Source of the DNA: WLMZ01 sp037140375
GTDB lineage: Bacteria; Actinomycetota; Acidimicrobiia; Acidimicrobiales; Ilumatobacteraceae
NCBI GenBank assembly: GCA_037140375.1
Contig: JBAXER010000032.1
Coordinates: 1-30,165 of the forward strand
Direction: 5' to 3'
Length of the DNA: 30,165 nt
Positions 13,398 to 20,851 of the stretch are shown here, piece after piece. Position numbers and translations under genes: made by a program. Below the pieces are notes generated by a model. That model had not been told where the DNA came from and searched no databases. It saw nothing but the letters and a program-made list of their open reading frames with translations. The first letter of the stretch is position 1, and every line of letters begins with the position of its first letter.

Positions 13398-14459
13398 GTG
13401 GCTCGCATAGCTGTTCGTGATGATCTCAAGGCTCTCGAGGGCTACCACTCGCCGCAAGTGTCGGTTCGTGTGCGTCTCAACACCAACGAATCACCCACAC
13501 CACCTCCTGCGGCGTGGAGCGATGCGTTCGCCGCCGAGGCCTCACGCATCGAGTGGCATCGCTATCCCGACCGCGCAGCCACCGAACTTCGCGCTGCCAT
13601 TGCTGCCCTACACGGTGTCGATGCGAGCCAAGTGTTCGTGGCCAACGGCTCCAACGAGGTCTTGCAAACGCTGCTGCTCACATACGCCGGACCCGGCAGA
13701 ACCGTGGCTACGTTCGAGCCCACGTATCAGTTGCATGCCCACATCGCTCGGCTCACCGGAGCCACGGTGATCGAAGGCGAGCGCAACGACGACTTCACGC
13801 TCGATCTTGCCGAGGTGCGGCGAGTATGCGAGACCGGCAATCCGATCATCACCTTTTTGTGTTCGCCCAATAACCCAACCGGTTTGGTCGAACCAGAGGC
13901 AAACGTTCGCGAGGTCATGGTGATGGCGCCCGGCCTCGTTGTAGTCGACGAGGCATATGGCCAATTCGCCGACTGGACTGCGCTCGATCTGATCGACGAA
14001 GAAACACCGTTGGTGGTCAGTCGCACGTTTAGTAAGACATGGTCGATGGCTGGCGCACGGCTGGGATATCTCGTTGGGCCTTCTTGGTTGGTGGCCGAAC
14101 TCGACAAGGTGATCTTGCCGTACCACCTCGATACGGCCAAGCAGATCGCTGGCCGCCTCGCGCTGCAATACGTGAACGAGATGCAGGCGCGCATCGACCT
14201 CATCGTCTCCGAGCGCGAACGCATTCAGGCGGCATTCGCCTCGATGCCGGTGCGCTCGTGGCCCAGTGGCGCAAACTTCATTCTGTTCAGGCCTACTTCA
14301 CTTGCCGGACGAGATGTCTGGCAACGTCTCGTCGACCGCAGCGTGTTGGTCCGCGATTGCAGCGGATGGCCACGACTCGAAAACTGTCTGCGGGTCACCG
14401 TGGGTACGCCCGAAGAGAACGACGCATTTCTCGCCGCACTGCAGGAGGTTCTGGCATGA
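13398..14459 (+). CDS. hisC: Histidinol-phosphate aminotransferase
   Basis: A 353-residue class I/II PLP aminotransferase converting imidazole-acetol phosphate and glutamate to histidinol phosphate. Visible features: RLNTNESP at the N-terminus, VANGSNEVLQ for phosphate binding, SPNNPTG with N159, DEAYGQF with D184, and SRTFSKTWSMAGARLGY with the PLP lysine K213. GANFILFR and LRVTVGTPEEN near the C-terminus are typical of HisC. It is the first gene of a coupled run with hisB, hisH and hisF. The GTG start follows TAGCCT at leaderless spacing. Position next to hisB separates it from related aromatic aminotransferases. Confidence 0.95.
   Translation: MARIAVRDDLKALEGYHSPQVSVRVRLNTNESPTPPPAAWSDAFAAEASRIEWHRYPDRAATELRAAIAALHGVDASQVFVANGSNEVLQTLLLTYAGPGRTVATFEPTYQLHAHIARLTGATVIEGERNDDFTLDLAEVRRVCETGNPIITFLCSPNNPTGLVEPEANVREVMVMAPGLVVVDEAYGQFADWTALDLIDEETPLVVSRTFSKTWSMAGARLGYLVGPSWLVAELDKVILPYHLDTAKQIAGRLALQYVNEMQARIDLIVSERERIQAAFASMPVRSWPSGANFILFRPTSLAGRDVWQRLVDRSVLVRDCSGWPRLENCLRVTVGTPEENDAFLAALQEVLA
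14443..14448 (+). promoter_or_regulatory. Shine-Dalgarno AGGAGG for hisB
   Basis: AGGAGG lies inside the end of hisC, 7 nt before the hisB ATG. The internal operon gene keeps a full ribosome-binding site. Confidence 0.75.
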
Positions 14460-15046
14460 CTCGCACAGCAAGCCGTGTTCGCAAGACCAAGGAGACCTCG
14501 ATCGACATGTCGATCGACCTCGACGGCACCGGTGTCACCAACATCTCAACCGGCATTCCGTTCTATGACCACATGCTCGATCAACTTGGTCGCCATGGCG
14601 GTTTCGATCTCACCATTCAGGCCATTGGTGATCTTCACATCGATACCCATCACACCGTCGAAGATGTGGCCATCACCCTTGGCGAGGCATTCCGTGAAGC
14701 GGTTGGCGACAAGGTTGGCGTGCGCCGTTTTGCGAGTGGGTTGTATCCACTCGATGAAGCGCTCGTCGAAGTTGCGCTCGACCTCTCTGGGCGTCCGTTT
14801 ATGGTCTGGGATGTGCCCACGCTCGAGTGCCTGCCGCTTGGCAATCCGGCGTTCGATCCGCAGTTAGCCGAGCACGCAATCAGCAGCTTTGCCACCGCCG
14901 CAGGTATCACCCTGCACGTGTCGTTGCGGCGCGGAACCAACGCGCATCACATCATCGAAGCCGCGTTCAAAGGCTTGGCGCGTTGCCTCCGCGACGCCGT
15001 GCGCATTGAGGGCTCATCGCTGCCCTCTACCAAGGGTGTGTTGTGA
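14456..15046 (+). CDS. hisB: Imidazoleglycerol-phosphate dehydratase
   Basis: A 196-residue dehydratase for the sixth step of histidine synthesis, without the phosphatase domain fused to it in enterobacteria. Metal ligands are visible in FYDHMLDQLGRHGGFD (H39), HIDTHHTVED (H61, H65, H66, E69) and the second-half repeat NAHHIIEAAFK, reflecting the duplicated fold. Its ATG overlaps the hisC stop by 4 nt (ATGA), and its end overlaps hisH by 4 nt. The N-terminal MTRTASRVRKTKETSI is the normal entry strand. Confidence 0.97.
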   Translation: MTRTASRVRKTKETSIDMSIDLDGTGVTNISTGIPFYDHMLDQLGRHGGFDLTIQAIGDLHIDTHHTVEDVAITLGEAFREAVGDKVGVRRFASGLYPLDEALVEVALDLSGRPFMVWDVPTLECLPLGNPAFDPQLAEHAISSFATAAGITLHVSLRRGTNAHHIIEAAFKGLARCLRDAVRIEGSSLPSTKGVL

Positions 15047-15672
15047 CATCACGTCGTCCGGTGATTGCTGTGCTCGACTACGGCATCGGCAATCTGCGTT
15101 CCGCTGAGAAGGCGCTGCAGCGCGTCGGTGGCGATGCGTCGCTCAGCGTCGACCCTGGGTTTATTCGCAATGCCGATGCTGTGGTGCTTCCTGGCGTTGG
15201 TGCGTTTGGGGCGTGTATGAACGCGCTTCGTGCCGCCAATCTCGAAGACAGCGTGCACGACGCAGTTGCCTCGGGTCGCCCGTTCCTCGGTATCTGCGTA
15301 GGAATGCAGATGTTGTTCGACTCCAGCGAAGAGACCGCCGATGCAACGGGACTGGGCGTGCTCCCCGGTGTGGTGCGCTGGATTCCTGCTGGTGTGAAAC
15401 GCCCGCAGATGCAATGGAACAAGCTGCGCATCGCTCGCTCTGACGACGCGATGCTTGCCGGTTTAGGCAACGACTCGTGGATGTACTTTGTGCATTCGCT
15501 GCATGGTGTTCCCAGCGATCCAGCGATGGTGGCCGCCACCGTCGAATACGGCACCGAACTCAATGCTGCGTTCCGTAACGGAAACGTGTTCGCCACGCAG
15601 TTTCATCCTGAGAAGTCGGGTACGTCGGGCCTTGCGTTGCTCGCCAACTTCGTGAAGGCGGCCGCAGAATGA
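15043..15672 (+). CDS. hisH: Imidazole glycerol phosphate synthase, glutaminase subunit
   Basis: A 209-residue class I glutamine amidotransferase that supplies ammonia to HisF. The catalytic triad is complete: C85 in GICVGMQ, with H188 and E190 in QFHPEKSG. The N-terminal VLDYGIGNLRS and the oxyanion-strand segment LPGVGAFG are typical. The GTG start forms a 4-nt GTGA overlap with the hisB stop. It overlaps hisF directly by ATGA, so the two enzyme subunits are adjacent and hisA is not between them. Confidence 0.97.
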   Translation: MTSRRPVIAVLDYGIGNLRSAEKALQRVGGDASLSVDPGFIRNADAVVLPGVGAFGACMNALRAANLEDSVHDAVASGRPFLGICVGMQMLFDSSEETADATGLGVLPGVVRWIPAGVKRPQMQWNKLRIARSDDAMLAGLGNDSWMYFVHSLHGVPSDPAMVAATVEYGTELNAAFRNGNVFATQFHPEKSGTSGLALLANFVKAAAE

Positions 15673-16436
15673 AAGTCGCACGCGTCATCCCGTGCCTCGA
15701 TGTCACCAACGGGCGCGTCGTCAAAGGCGTGAATTTTGTTGGTCTGCGCGACGCCGGAGACCCAGTTGAACTCGCCGCTCGATACGACAACGAAGGCGCC
15801 GACGAGTTGGTGTTTCTCGACATCACTGCGTCGTCCGATGGCCGCGAGACCATGGTCGATGTGGTTCGCCGCGTGGCCGAGCAAGTGTTCATTCCGTTCA
15901 CTGTCGGCGGCGGCATTCGCAGCGTCGAAGATGCGCGACGCATGTTGCGCGCCGGGGCCGACAAGGTCAGCGTGAACACCGCTGCGTTCGAGCGTCCCGA
16001 GCTGATTGCCGAGATCGCCGCAGAGTTTGGCTCGCAGTGTGTGGTCTGTGCGGTAGACGCTCGAGCCAATGCTGCTGGTGGTGGTTGGGAAGTGTTCTTG
16101 CATGGCGGCCGTACCCCAACCGGTCGCGACGCCGTCGAGTGGGCACAGCAGGCAACGGCGTTAGGCGCTGGCGAGATTTTGCTCACCTCAATGGATCGCG
16201 ACGGCACACGCGAAGGCTTCGAGAACAACCTCACGCGAACCATCGCCGACTCGGTCAACGTGGCGGTCATCGCCAGCGGTGGCGTTGGCAATCTGCAACA
16301 TCTGGTCGATGGCATCGTCAATGGCCACGCCGATGCAGTGCTTGCGGCCTCGATCTTTCACTTCGGCGAGTTCACCATCGCCGACGCCAAGCGGGCGCTC
16401 ATCGCCGCAGGGGTCACTGTTCGCCCTCCCGGCTGA
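15669..16436 (+). CDS. hisF: Imidazole glycerol phosphate synthase, cyclase subunit
   Basis: A 255-residue (beta/alpha)8 barrel that joins PRFAR and ammonia to give IGP and AICAR. The catalytic aspartates fall at exactly the canonical positions, D11 in IPCLDV and D130 in CAVDAR. Phosphate-binding loops TVGGGIRS and ASGGVGN are present. It overlaps the hisH stop by 4 nt (ATGA). It is the last gene of the coupled block; a new promoter-like TACGGT lies 8 nt after its stop. Confidence 0.97.
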   Translation: MKVARVIPCLDVTNGRVVKGVNFVGLRDAGDPVELAARYDNEGADELVFLDITASSDGRETMVDVVRRVAEQVFIPFTVGGGIRSVEDARRMLRAGADKVSVNTAAFERPELIAEIAAEFGSQCVVCAVDARANAAGGGWEVFLHGGRTPTGRDAVEWAQQATALGAGEILLTSMDRDGTREGFENNLTRTIADSVNVAVIASGGVGNLQHLVDGIVNGHADAVLAASIFHFGEFTIADAKRALIAAGVTVRPPG

Positions 16437-16444
16437 TCTCGCTG

Positions 16445-16450
16445 TACGGT
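16445..16450 (+). promoter_or_regulatory. Putative -10 element TACGGT of the aldo/keto reductase gene
   Basis: TACGGT ends 6 nt before the ATG at 16457, so this gene probably has its own transcript separate from the his operon. Confidence 0.5.
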
Positions 16451-16456
16451 CACGGT

Positions 16457-17437
16457 ATGCCTCAAACAAAGATGCCATTTCGTCGGCTTGGTCGCTCAGG
16501 TCTGCAGCTGTCGGTCCTCTCGTTCGGATCGTGGGTCACGTTCGACAACCAACTCAAAGACGACACAGCGCTCGAATGCATGCAGGCCGCGCACGATGCC
16601 GGCTGCAACTTCTACGACAACGCCGAGGCCTACGCGGGCGGCGAGAGCGAAGCCATCATGGGCCGCGTGATCGAAGAGTTGGGCTGGAAGCGTCAGAGCT
16701 ACGTGCTCTCCACCAAAGTGTTCTGGGGCATCGACGGCAACATGCCGAACATGTCGAACACACTCAACCGCAAGTACCTGCATCACTCGATCGAAGGTTG
16801 TCTCGATCGTTTGCGTGTCGACTTCATCGACTTGTTGTTCTGCCATCGCGCCGACCCCAACACGCCTATCGAAGAAACTGTGTGGGCGATGCACGACCTC
16901 ATCGAGCGCGGCAAGGTTCTCTACTGGGGCACCAGCGAATGGACTGCCGACGAGATCCGTGCCGCGTACGAGATCGCCGAGCGTCATCACCTTCACAAGC
17001 CAGTGATGGAGCAGCCGCAGTACAACATGATGGAGCGTCGTAAGGTCGAGGTCGAGTTCGCTCGGCTTTACTCAGACATTGGTTTGGGCACCACAATTTG
17101 GAGCCCGCTTGCGTCTGGTTTGCTCACCGGCAAGTACCGCGACGGCGTGCCCGAAGACAGCCGCGCAGCGTTGCCTGGCTACGGCTGGTTGGCCAAGCGT
17201 CTCACCGATCAGGCCGAGGTCGACCGCGTCGAGCGCCTGCGCCCCATCGCCGAAGAGATCGGCTGCACGATGGCTCAGTTGGCCATTGCATGGTGCGCCT
17301 CGAACCCCAATGTCACCACCGTGATCACGGGCGCAAGCCGTGCGTCGCAGGTTGTCGACAACATGGGTGCGCTCGAAGTGCTCGAGGTATTCACCCCCGA
17401 ACTCAAGCAGCGCGTCGACGCGGCCATCGCCAAATAG
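16457..17437 (+). CDS. Aldo/keto reductase, Kv-beta subunit-like (AKR6-type)
   Basis: A 326-residue NADPH-dependent reductase. The catalytic tetrad is D54 and Y59 in FYDNAEAYAGGESE, K87 in STKVFWG and H130 in FCHRADPNTP. Long stretches recall animal potassium-channel beta subunits: STKVFWG, ADPNTPIEETVWAM, YWGTSEW, EQPQYNM, IWSPLASGLLTGKY and LAIAWC. The C-terminal VITGASRASQVVDNMGALEVL is the cofactor-clamping segment. Animal Kv-beta has N in place of H130. The bacterial group probably reduces aldehydes; the substrate is unknown and no channel gene adjoins it. It stands between hisF and the hisI-trpE pair, with its own promoter-like element. Confidence 0.92.
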   Translation: MPQTKMPFRRLGRSGLQLSVLSFGSWVTFDNQLKDDTALECMQAAHDAGCNFYDNAEAYAGGESEAIMGRVIEELGWKRQSYVLSTKVFWGIDGNMPNMSNTLNRKYLHHSIEGCLDRLRVDFIDLLFCHRADPNTPIEETVWAMHDLIERGKVLYWGTSEWTADEIRAAYEIAERHHLHKPVMEQPQYNMMERRKVEVEFARLYSDIGLGTTIWSPLASGLLTGKYRDGVPEDSRAALPGYGWLAKRLTDQAEVDRVERLRPIAEEIGCTMAQLAIAWCASNPNVTTVITGASRASQVVDNMGALEVLEVFTPELKQRVDAAIAK

Positions 17438-17444
17438 GCGTCGC

Positions 17445-17894
17445 TCAGGCGCCGATCACGGCCGCATTGCCGGTGGTCCACAACATGGTCAGCTTGCGGT
17501 GGGCGATTCGCCAGCCGTGGCTGGTGCGCACCAACTGGTCGTCGTATCGGCCAGCGATTACGTACTGCGAGCCTCCTTCGGCTGATGCGCGCACATGCTG
17601 CGCGTGGAAGTGGCAACGACTTGTGGCCGTCGAGCCCTCGGCGTGCAGGTCGATGAGCTGAGAGCCGACCAAGTGCTGGCTGAGGTCGAGCGTTGCCAAC
17701 ACGCTGTGGATCAACGCCCACATTTCGTCGGGTCCGTGCTGGGTGCCGCGACCAAGGCGGGCGGTTGCGTCGGGGGTGAACACGGTGTTGAACAACTCGC
17801 GATCAAGCGTGTCGAGCGCCCAGCAGTAACGGGCGATGAGCTGACGGATGTCGTCGTGGCTCTGCAGGCGATCAAGCTGATCGTTGGCGGTCAC
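17445..17894 (-). CDS. NTF2-like / SnoaL-like domain protein
   Basis: A 149-residue single-domain protein. DIRQLIARYCWALDTLDRELFNTVFTPDA is the typical opening helix and turn of SnoaL-like NTF2 proteins; YDDQLVRTSHGWRIAHRKLTM is the closing strand pair. Family members are either small enzymes (isomerases, dehydratases) or binding proteins, and the RY-W-D pattern is common in the broad family of unknown substrate. The GTG at 17894 overlaps the stop of the upstream hydrolase by 4 nt, so the two are coupled. It converges with the aldo/keto reductase, with only 7 bp between the stops. Confidence 0.8.
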   Translation of the reverse strand: MTANDQLDRLQSHDDIRQLIARYCWALDTLDRELFNTVFTPDATARLGRGTQHGPDEMWALIHSVLATLDLSQHLVGSQLIDLHAEGSTATSRCHFHAQHVRASAEGGSQYVIAGRYDDQLVRTSHGWRIAHRKLTMLWTTGNAAVIGA

Positions 17895-18511
17895 GTGCTC
17901 GCCTCAAGGTGGGCGCACACGGCTTCGGCTACCACGTCGAGCCGGCCATTGAGAAAGTGATCGGCCATCGCCACAGTGCTCTGCGTGCACGACACCCACG
18001 ATGCCGTGAAGTCGGCGGTGGCTGCCGGGGTGCTGTACTGATCGTGCTCTGGAACCAGCAGCAGCTTGGTTCGGTGATCGCTGTCGGCCACGCAACGAGC
18101 GTTCATTGCGGCCAGCGGGGGAGCGACGCCAACCCATCCGGCAACGCGCGGGTCCACGACGTTAAGCGACACGAACGCGCCGAACGAATAGCCCACCAAC
18201 CAGATGGGCGCATCGGGGTCGATGACCTCGAGCAGCTCGATCGCAGCAACGATGTCGAGGCGTTCGCTGTCGCCGCCATCGTGGCTGCCCGATGAGTTGT
18301 TCACTCCGCGAAAGTCGAAGCGAAGTGTGGTGAAGCCGATGTCGACCAGTGCGTTGAACAAGGCGTCGATCACCGGGTTAAACCGGTCGCCGCCGAACAG
18401 CGGATGTGGATGCGCAAGCACCACAGCGCCGCGGGCGTCATCGACCCGAACAAGATCGGCTTCTACCTGAGCGCCGTCGAGCGCCTCGAGCATCACAGTT
18501 TCAATCCGCAC
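17891..18511 (-). CDS. Alpha/beta hydrolase fold protein
   Basis: A 206-residue hydrolase. The nucleophile is S109 in GYSFGAF, with D157 in PEHDQYS and H185 in MADHFLNG completing a plausible triad. VVLAHPHPLFGGDRFNPV and TLRFDFRGVNNSSG match the small group of alpha/beta hydrolases (HPHP motif) related to CocE/YfhR-type enzymes. The protein is compact, with no lid domain. It is coupled by GTGA to the NTF2-like gene. The GTG at 18511 lies 7 nt after a TACCGT on the minus strand, inside a palindrome shared with the groES-like gene. Substrate unknown. Confidence 0.85.
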   Translation of the reverse strand: MRIETVMLEALDGAQVEADLVRVDDARGAVVLAHPHPLFGGDRFNPVIDALFNALVDIGFTTLRFDFRGVNNSSGSHDGGDSERLDIVAAIELLEVIDPDAPIWLVGYSFGAFVSLNVVDPRVAGWVGVAPPLAAMNARCVADSDHRTKLLLVPEHDQYSTPAATADFTASWVSCTQSTVAMADHFLNGRLDVVAEAVCAHLEAST

Positions 18512-18518
18512 GCCCCAG

Positions 18519-18528
18519 ACGGTACCGT
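18519..18528. promoter_or_regulatory. Palindromic bidirectional -10 element ACGGTACCGT
   Basis: The perfect 10-bp palindrome reads TACCGT on both strands (18523-18528 plus; 18524-18519 minus). The plus copy ends 6 nt before the groES-like GTG, and the minus copy 7 nt before the hydrolase GTG. The two start codons are only 23 bp apart, so this element must serve both genes if both are leaderless. Confidence 0.6.
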
Positions 18529-18534
18529 CGTGCT

Positions 18535-18861
18535 GTGGCCGACGAAGACACCAAGCTCCCGATCAAGATGCTGAACGACCGTCTCTTGGTGCACATTCCC
18601 GACAAAGATTCCGAGCGTCGCACGATGGGCGGCATCCTCATTCCGGCTACTGCGCAACTGGCCAAGCGTTTGGTCTGGGCCGAAGTAGTGGCCCTCGGAC
18701 AGAATGTGCGCAGCGCCGAAGTTGGCGACCGCGTGTTGTTCAGCCCCGACGATCGCTACGAGGTCGAGGTGGGCGGCAAGGACTACATCATGTTGCGCGA
18801 GCGAGATCTGCATGCGGTTGCAGCCTCGCGCAACGAGAGCAGCACAGGCCTCTACATCTAA
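18535..18861 (+). CDS. GroES-like co-chaperonin (Cpn10), no groEL adjacent
   Basis: A 108-residue Cpn10-fold protein. PIKMLNDRLLVHIP is the usual first strand, residues 24-40 (SERRTMGGILIPATAQ) correspond to the mobile loop that contacts GroEL through a hydrophobic tripeptide (ILI), and WAEVVALG, VGDRVLFS and YIMLRERDLHAV follow the fold. It has an extra 12-residue C-terminal tail. The normal groES-groEL operon is not here, so it is either a second, diverged GroES or the sole one with groEL elsewhere. I therefore give no symbol. The GTG at 18535 is set by TACCGT spacing and by the start of family similarity. Confidence 0.85.
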   Translation: MADEDTKLPIKMLNDRLLVHIPDKDSERRTMGGILIPATAQLAKRLVWAEVVALGQNVRSAEVGDRVLFSPDDRYEVEVGGKDYIMLRERDLHAVAASRNESSTGLYI

Positions 18862-18890
18862 TCGATCAGGCGAGTTGCGGCGTTCGCATC

Positions 18891-18896
18891 TAACAT
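18891..18896 (+). promoter_or_regulatory. Putative -10 element TAACAT of hisI-trpE
   Basis: TAACAT, then the 6-nt spacer GGCCGG, precedes the hisI ATG. It implies that hisI-trpE is transcribed separately from hisCBHF. Confidence 0.55.
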
Positions 18897-18902
18897 GGCC
18901 GG

Positions 18903-19265
18903 ATGCCAACCGGAGTACCGATCGACGCCACTTCAGACCAACTCGCTGCGGTGAAATTCGATGCCGCCGGTCTGGTGCCGGTTATCGCTCAAGACATCAA
19001 CACCAAAGACGTGTTGATGGTTGCGTGGATGAACCGTGAGACCTTGCAGATGACCTTCACCGAGGGACGCATGGTCTATTGGAGCCGCAGCCGCCAAGAG
19101 GTGTGGCGCAAGGGCGATACCAGTGGCGATCGTCAGTTTGTGCGTGAGGCCTTCTACGACTGCGACGCCGATGTGTTGCTGTTCAAGGTTGAGCAAGAAG
19201 GCAACGGCGCCTGTCATACCGGTGCGTATAGCTGTTTCTTCCGCCGCTTCGGCGCGCAGGACTGA
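18903..19265 (+). CDS. hisI: Phosphoribosyl-AMP cyclohydrolase
   Basis: A 120-residue monofunctional HisI (no fused HisE domain) that opens the purine ring of PR-AMP in histidine synthesis. The magnesium site is in FYDCDADVLL (D86, D88, D90, with zinc-ligand C87), and the other zinc ligands are C104 and C111 in GACHTGAYSCFF. VLMVAWMNRETL and YWSRSRQEVWRKGDTSG are invariant family segments. It is followed 6 nt later by trpE, a neighbourhood seen in other actinobacteria such as mycobacteria. Confidence 0.97.
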   Translation: MPTGVPIDATSDQLAAVKFDAAGLVPVIAQDINTKDVLMVAWMNRETLQMTFTEGRMVYWSRSRQEVWRKGDTSGDRQFVREAFYDCDADVLLFKVEQEGNGACHTGAYSCFFRRFGAQD

Positions 19266-19271
19266 GTAACG

Positions 19272-20801
19272 ATGAGCGATTTCCGCCTGCGTCCCACGCG
19301 TGAAGAGTTCCACGCGCTCGCTGCCGAGCACACCGTGTTGCCGGTGTGGACCGAGCTGTTGGCCGACCTTGAAACCCCTGTGGCCGCGTATGTGAAATTG
19401 GTCGGCGATGGCAACGGGTTCTTGCTCGAGTCGGTCGAGCACGCCGAACGCTGGAGTCGTTATTCGTTCGTTGGTCGTTCGCCGCAGGCCTCGATGTTGC
19501 TGCGTAACGGCACCATCACCGTCGAAGGTTCGCTGCCCGCCGACGTGCCACTCGACAACGGCATCCTCGCTGCGCTCGAAGGCATCCTGAAGCACTACAA
19601 GGCGCCGCTCTTCCCCGACCTGCCGCCGCTTCAGGGCGGGTTGATGGGCTTTTTGGGTTACGACGTCATTCGCGAAGTTGAGAACCTGCCCAACGCTGCA
19701 ACCGACGACCGCGGCATGCCCGATGCGGTGATGAGCGTGATTGGTTCGCTCGCGGCGTTCGATCATTGGCGTCAGCGTGTGTACCTCATCGAGAGCGTGC
19801 CGGTGCTCAACCTCAATGCCGCCGAACTCGATGCCGCCTACGACTCGGCTGCACAACGCGTGCAGCAATCGGTTAACGACCTTGCGCGGCCGTTGGCCTA
19901 TGCGCCGGTTTCGCCGCCCGAGCCAGGTGAGGCGTTGCCAGCGATGACTTCGTCGATGCCGAACGGTCAGTACCAACAGGCCGTCGAAGTGGCCAAGGAG
20001 CACATCCTCGCGGGCGACGTGTTTCAGGTGGTGTTGTCGCAGCGCTTCGATATCGATCTTCAGGCCGATCCGTTCGACGTGTATCGCGTGCTTCGCCAGA
20101 TCAACCCGAGTCCGTATATGTACTTCTTGCGTCATCCGGAGATGACCTTGGTGGGCTCGTCGCCCGAGCCGATGGTTCAGTTGTTGCAGGGCAAGGTCGT
20201 GTCTCGTCCTATTGCCGGCACACGTCGGCGAGGCCGCGACGAAGAACACGATCGGCGCATGGCTGGCGAGTTGCGCGAGAACCCGAAAGAGATCGCCGAG
20301 CACATCATGCTGGTCGACCTGGCCCGAAACGATGTGGGTCGCGTCTCCAAGTTCGGCACAGTGCATGTCGACGAACTGATGACCCTCGAGAAGTACAGCC
20401 ACGTGATGCACCTCACCTCTGAGGTGTCTGGTTCGCTGGTGGCCGGCAAGTCGCCCATCGATGTGTTGCGCGCAACACTGCCTGCGGGCACGGTCAGCGG
20501 CGCCCCCAAGGTTCGTGCGATGGAGATCATCGATTCGCTCGAGCCAGTGAAGCGTGGGCCATACGCCGGTGTCGTGGGCTACATCGACTTCAGCGGCAAC
20601 CTCGATACCGCGCTGGCCATTCGCACAATGTTCGTCAGTTCGCACGGGGCTCATCTGCAGGCGGGCGCAGGCATCGTTGCCGACTCGATTCCCGAAGAAG
20701 AAGACCTCGAGTGCGCGAACAAGGCATCTGCGTTCTTGGCCGCTATCCCTGCTGCTCGTCGCATGACCGCACGGCGGCGCGAACAAGGAACAGTCGCCTA
20801 A
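19272..20801 (+). CDS. trpE: Anthranilate synthase component I
   Basis: A 509-residue chorismate-utilising enzyme, the first step of tryptophan synthesis, which works with a TrpG glutaminase not encoded here. The tryptophan feedback site LLES is at the N-terminus (FLLESVEHAERWSRYSFVG). The catalytic half contains PSPYMYFL, IAGTRRRG, LVDLARNDVGRV, SGAPKVRAMEII and AGAGIVADSIPEEE. The complete LLES motif implies normal feedback inhibition. It begins 6 nt after hisI, so the two share a transcript. No Trp leader peptide or attenuator is visible before the pair. Confidence 0.96.
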   Translation: MSDFRLRPTREEFHALAAEHTVLPVWTELLADLETPVAAYVKLVGDGNGFLLESVEHAERWSRYSFVGRSPQASMLLRNGTITVEGSLPADVPLDNGILAALEGILKHYKAPLFPDLPPLQGGLMGFLGYDVIREVENLPNAATDDRGMPDAVMSVIGSLAAFDHWRQRVYLIESVPVLNLNAAELDAAYDSAAQRVQQSVNDLARPLAYAPVSPPEPGEALPAMTSSMPNGQYQQAVEVAKEHILAGDVFQVVLSQRFDIDLQADPFDVYRVLRQINPSPYMYFLRHPEMTLVGSSPEPMVQLLQGKVVSRPIAGTRRRGRDEEHDRRMAGELRENPKEIAEHIMLVDLARNDVGRVSKFGTVHVDELMTLEKYSHVMHLTSEVSGSLVAGKSPIDVLRATLPAGTVSGAPKVRAMEIIDSLEPVKRGPYAGVVGYIDFSGNLDTALAIRTMFVSSHGAHLQAGAGIVADSIPEEEDLECANKASAFLAAIPAARRMTARRREQGTVA

Positions 20802-20839
20802 GTCTGAGCACAAGGCGACGACAATGAGTGATCGCGCGC

Positions 20840-20845
20840 CACACT
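20840..20845 (+). promoter_or_regulatory. Putative -10 element CACACT for the YgfZ-like gene
   Basis: CACACT (first base off consensus) ends 6 nt before the GTG at 20852. Weak, but it favours 20852 over the in-frame GTG at 20828. Confidence 0.3.
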
Positions 20846-20851
20846 AAACAC

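Noticed and set aside
18933..20813. A 626-codon open frame on the minus strand opposite hisI and trpE
   Set aside because: It is entirely antisense to two genes with complete catalytic motifs and translates to low-quality His/Arg-rich sequence. Long antisense frames are expected in GC-rich codon-biased genes.
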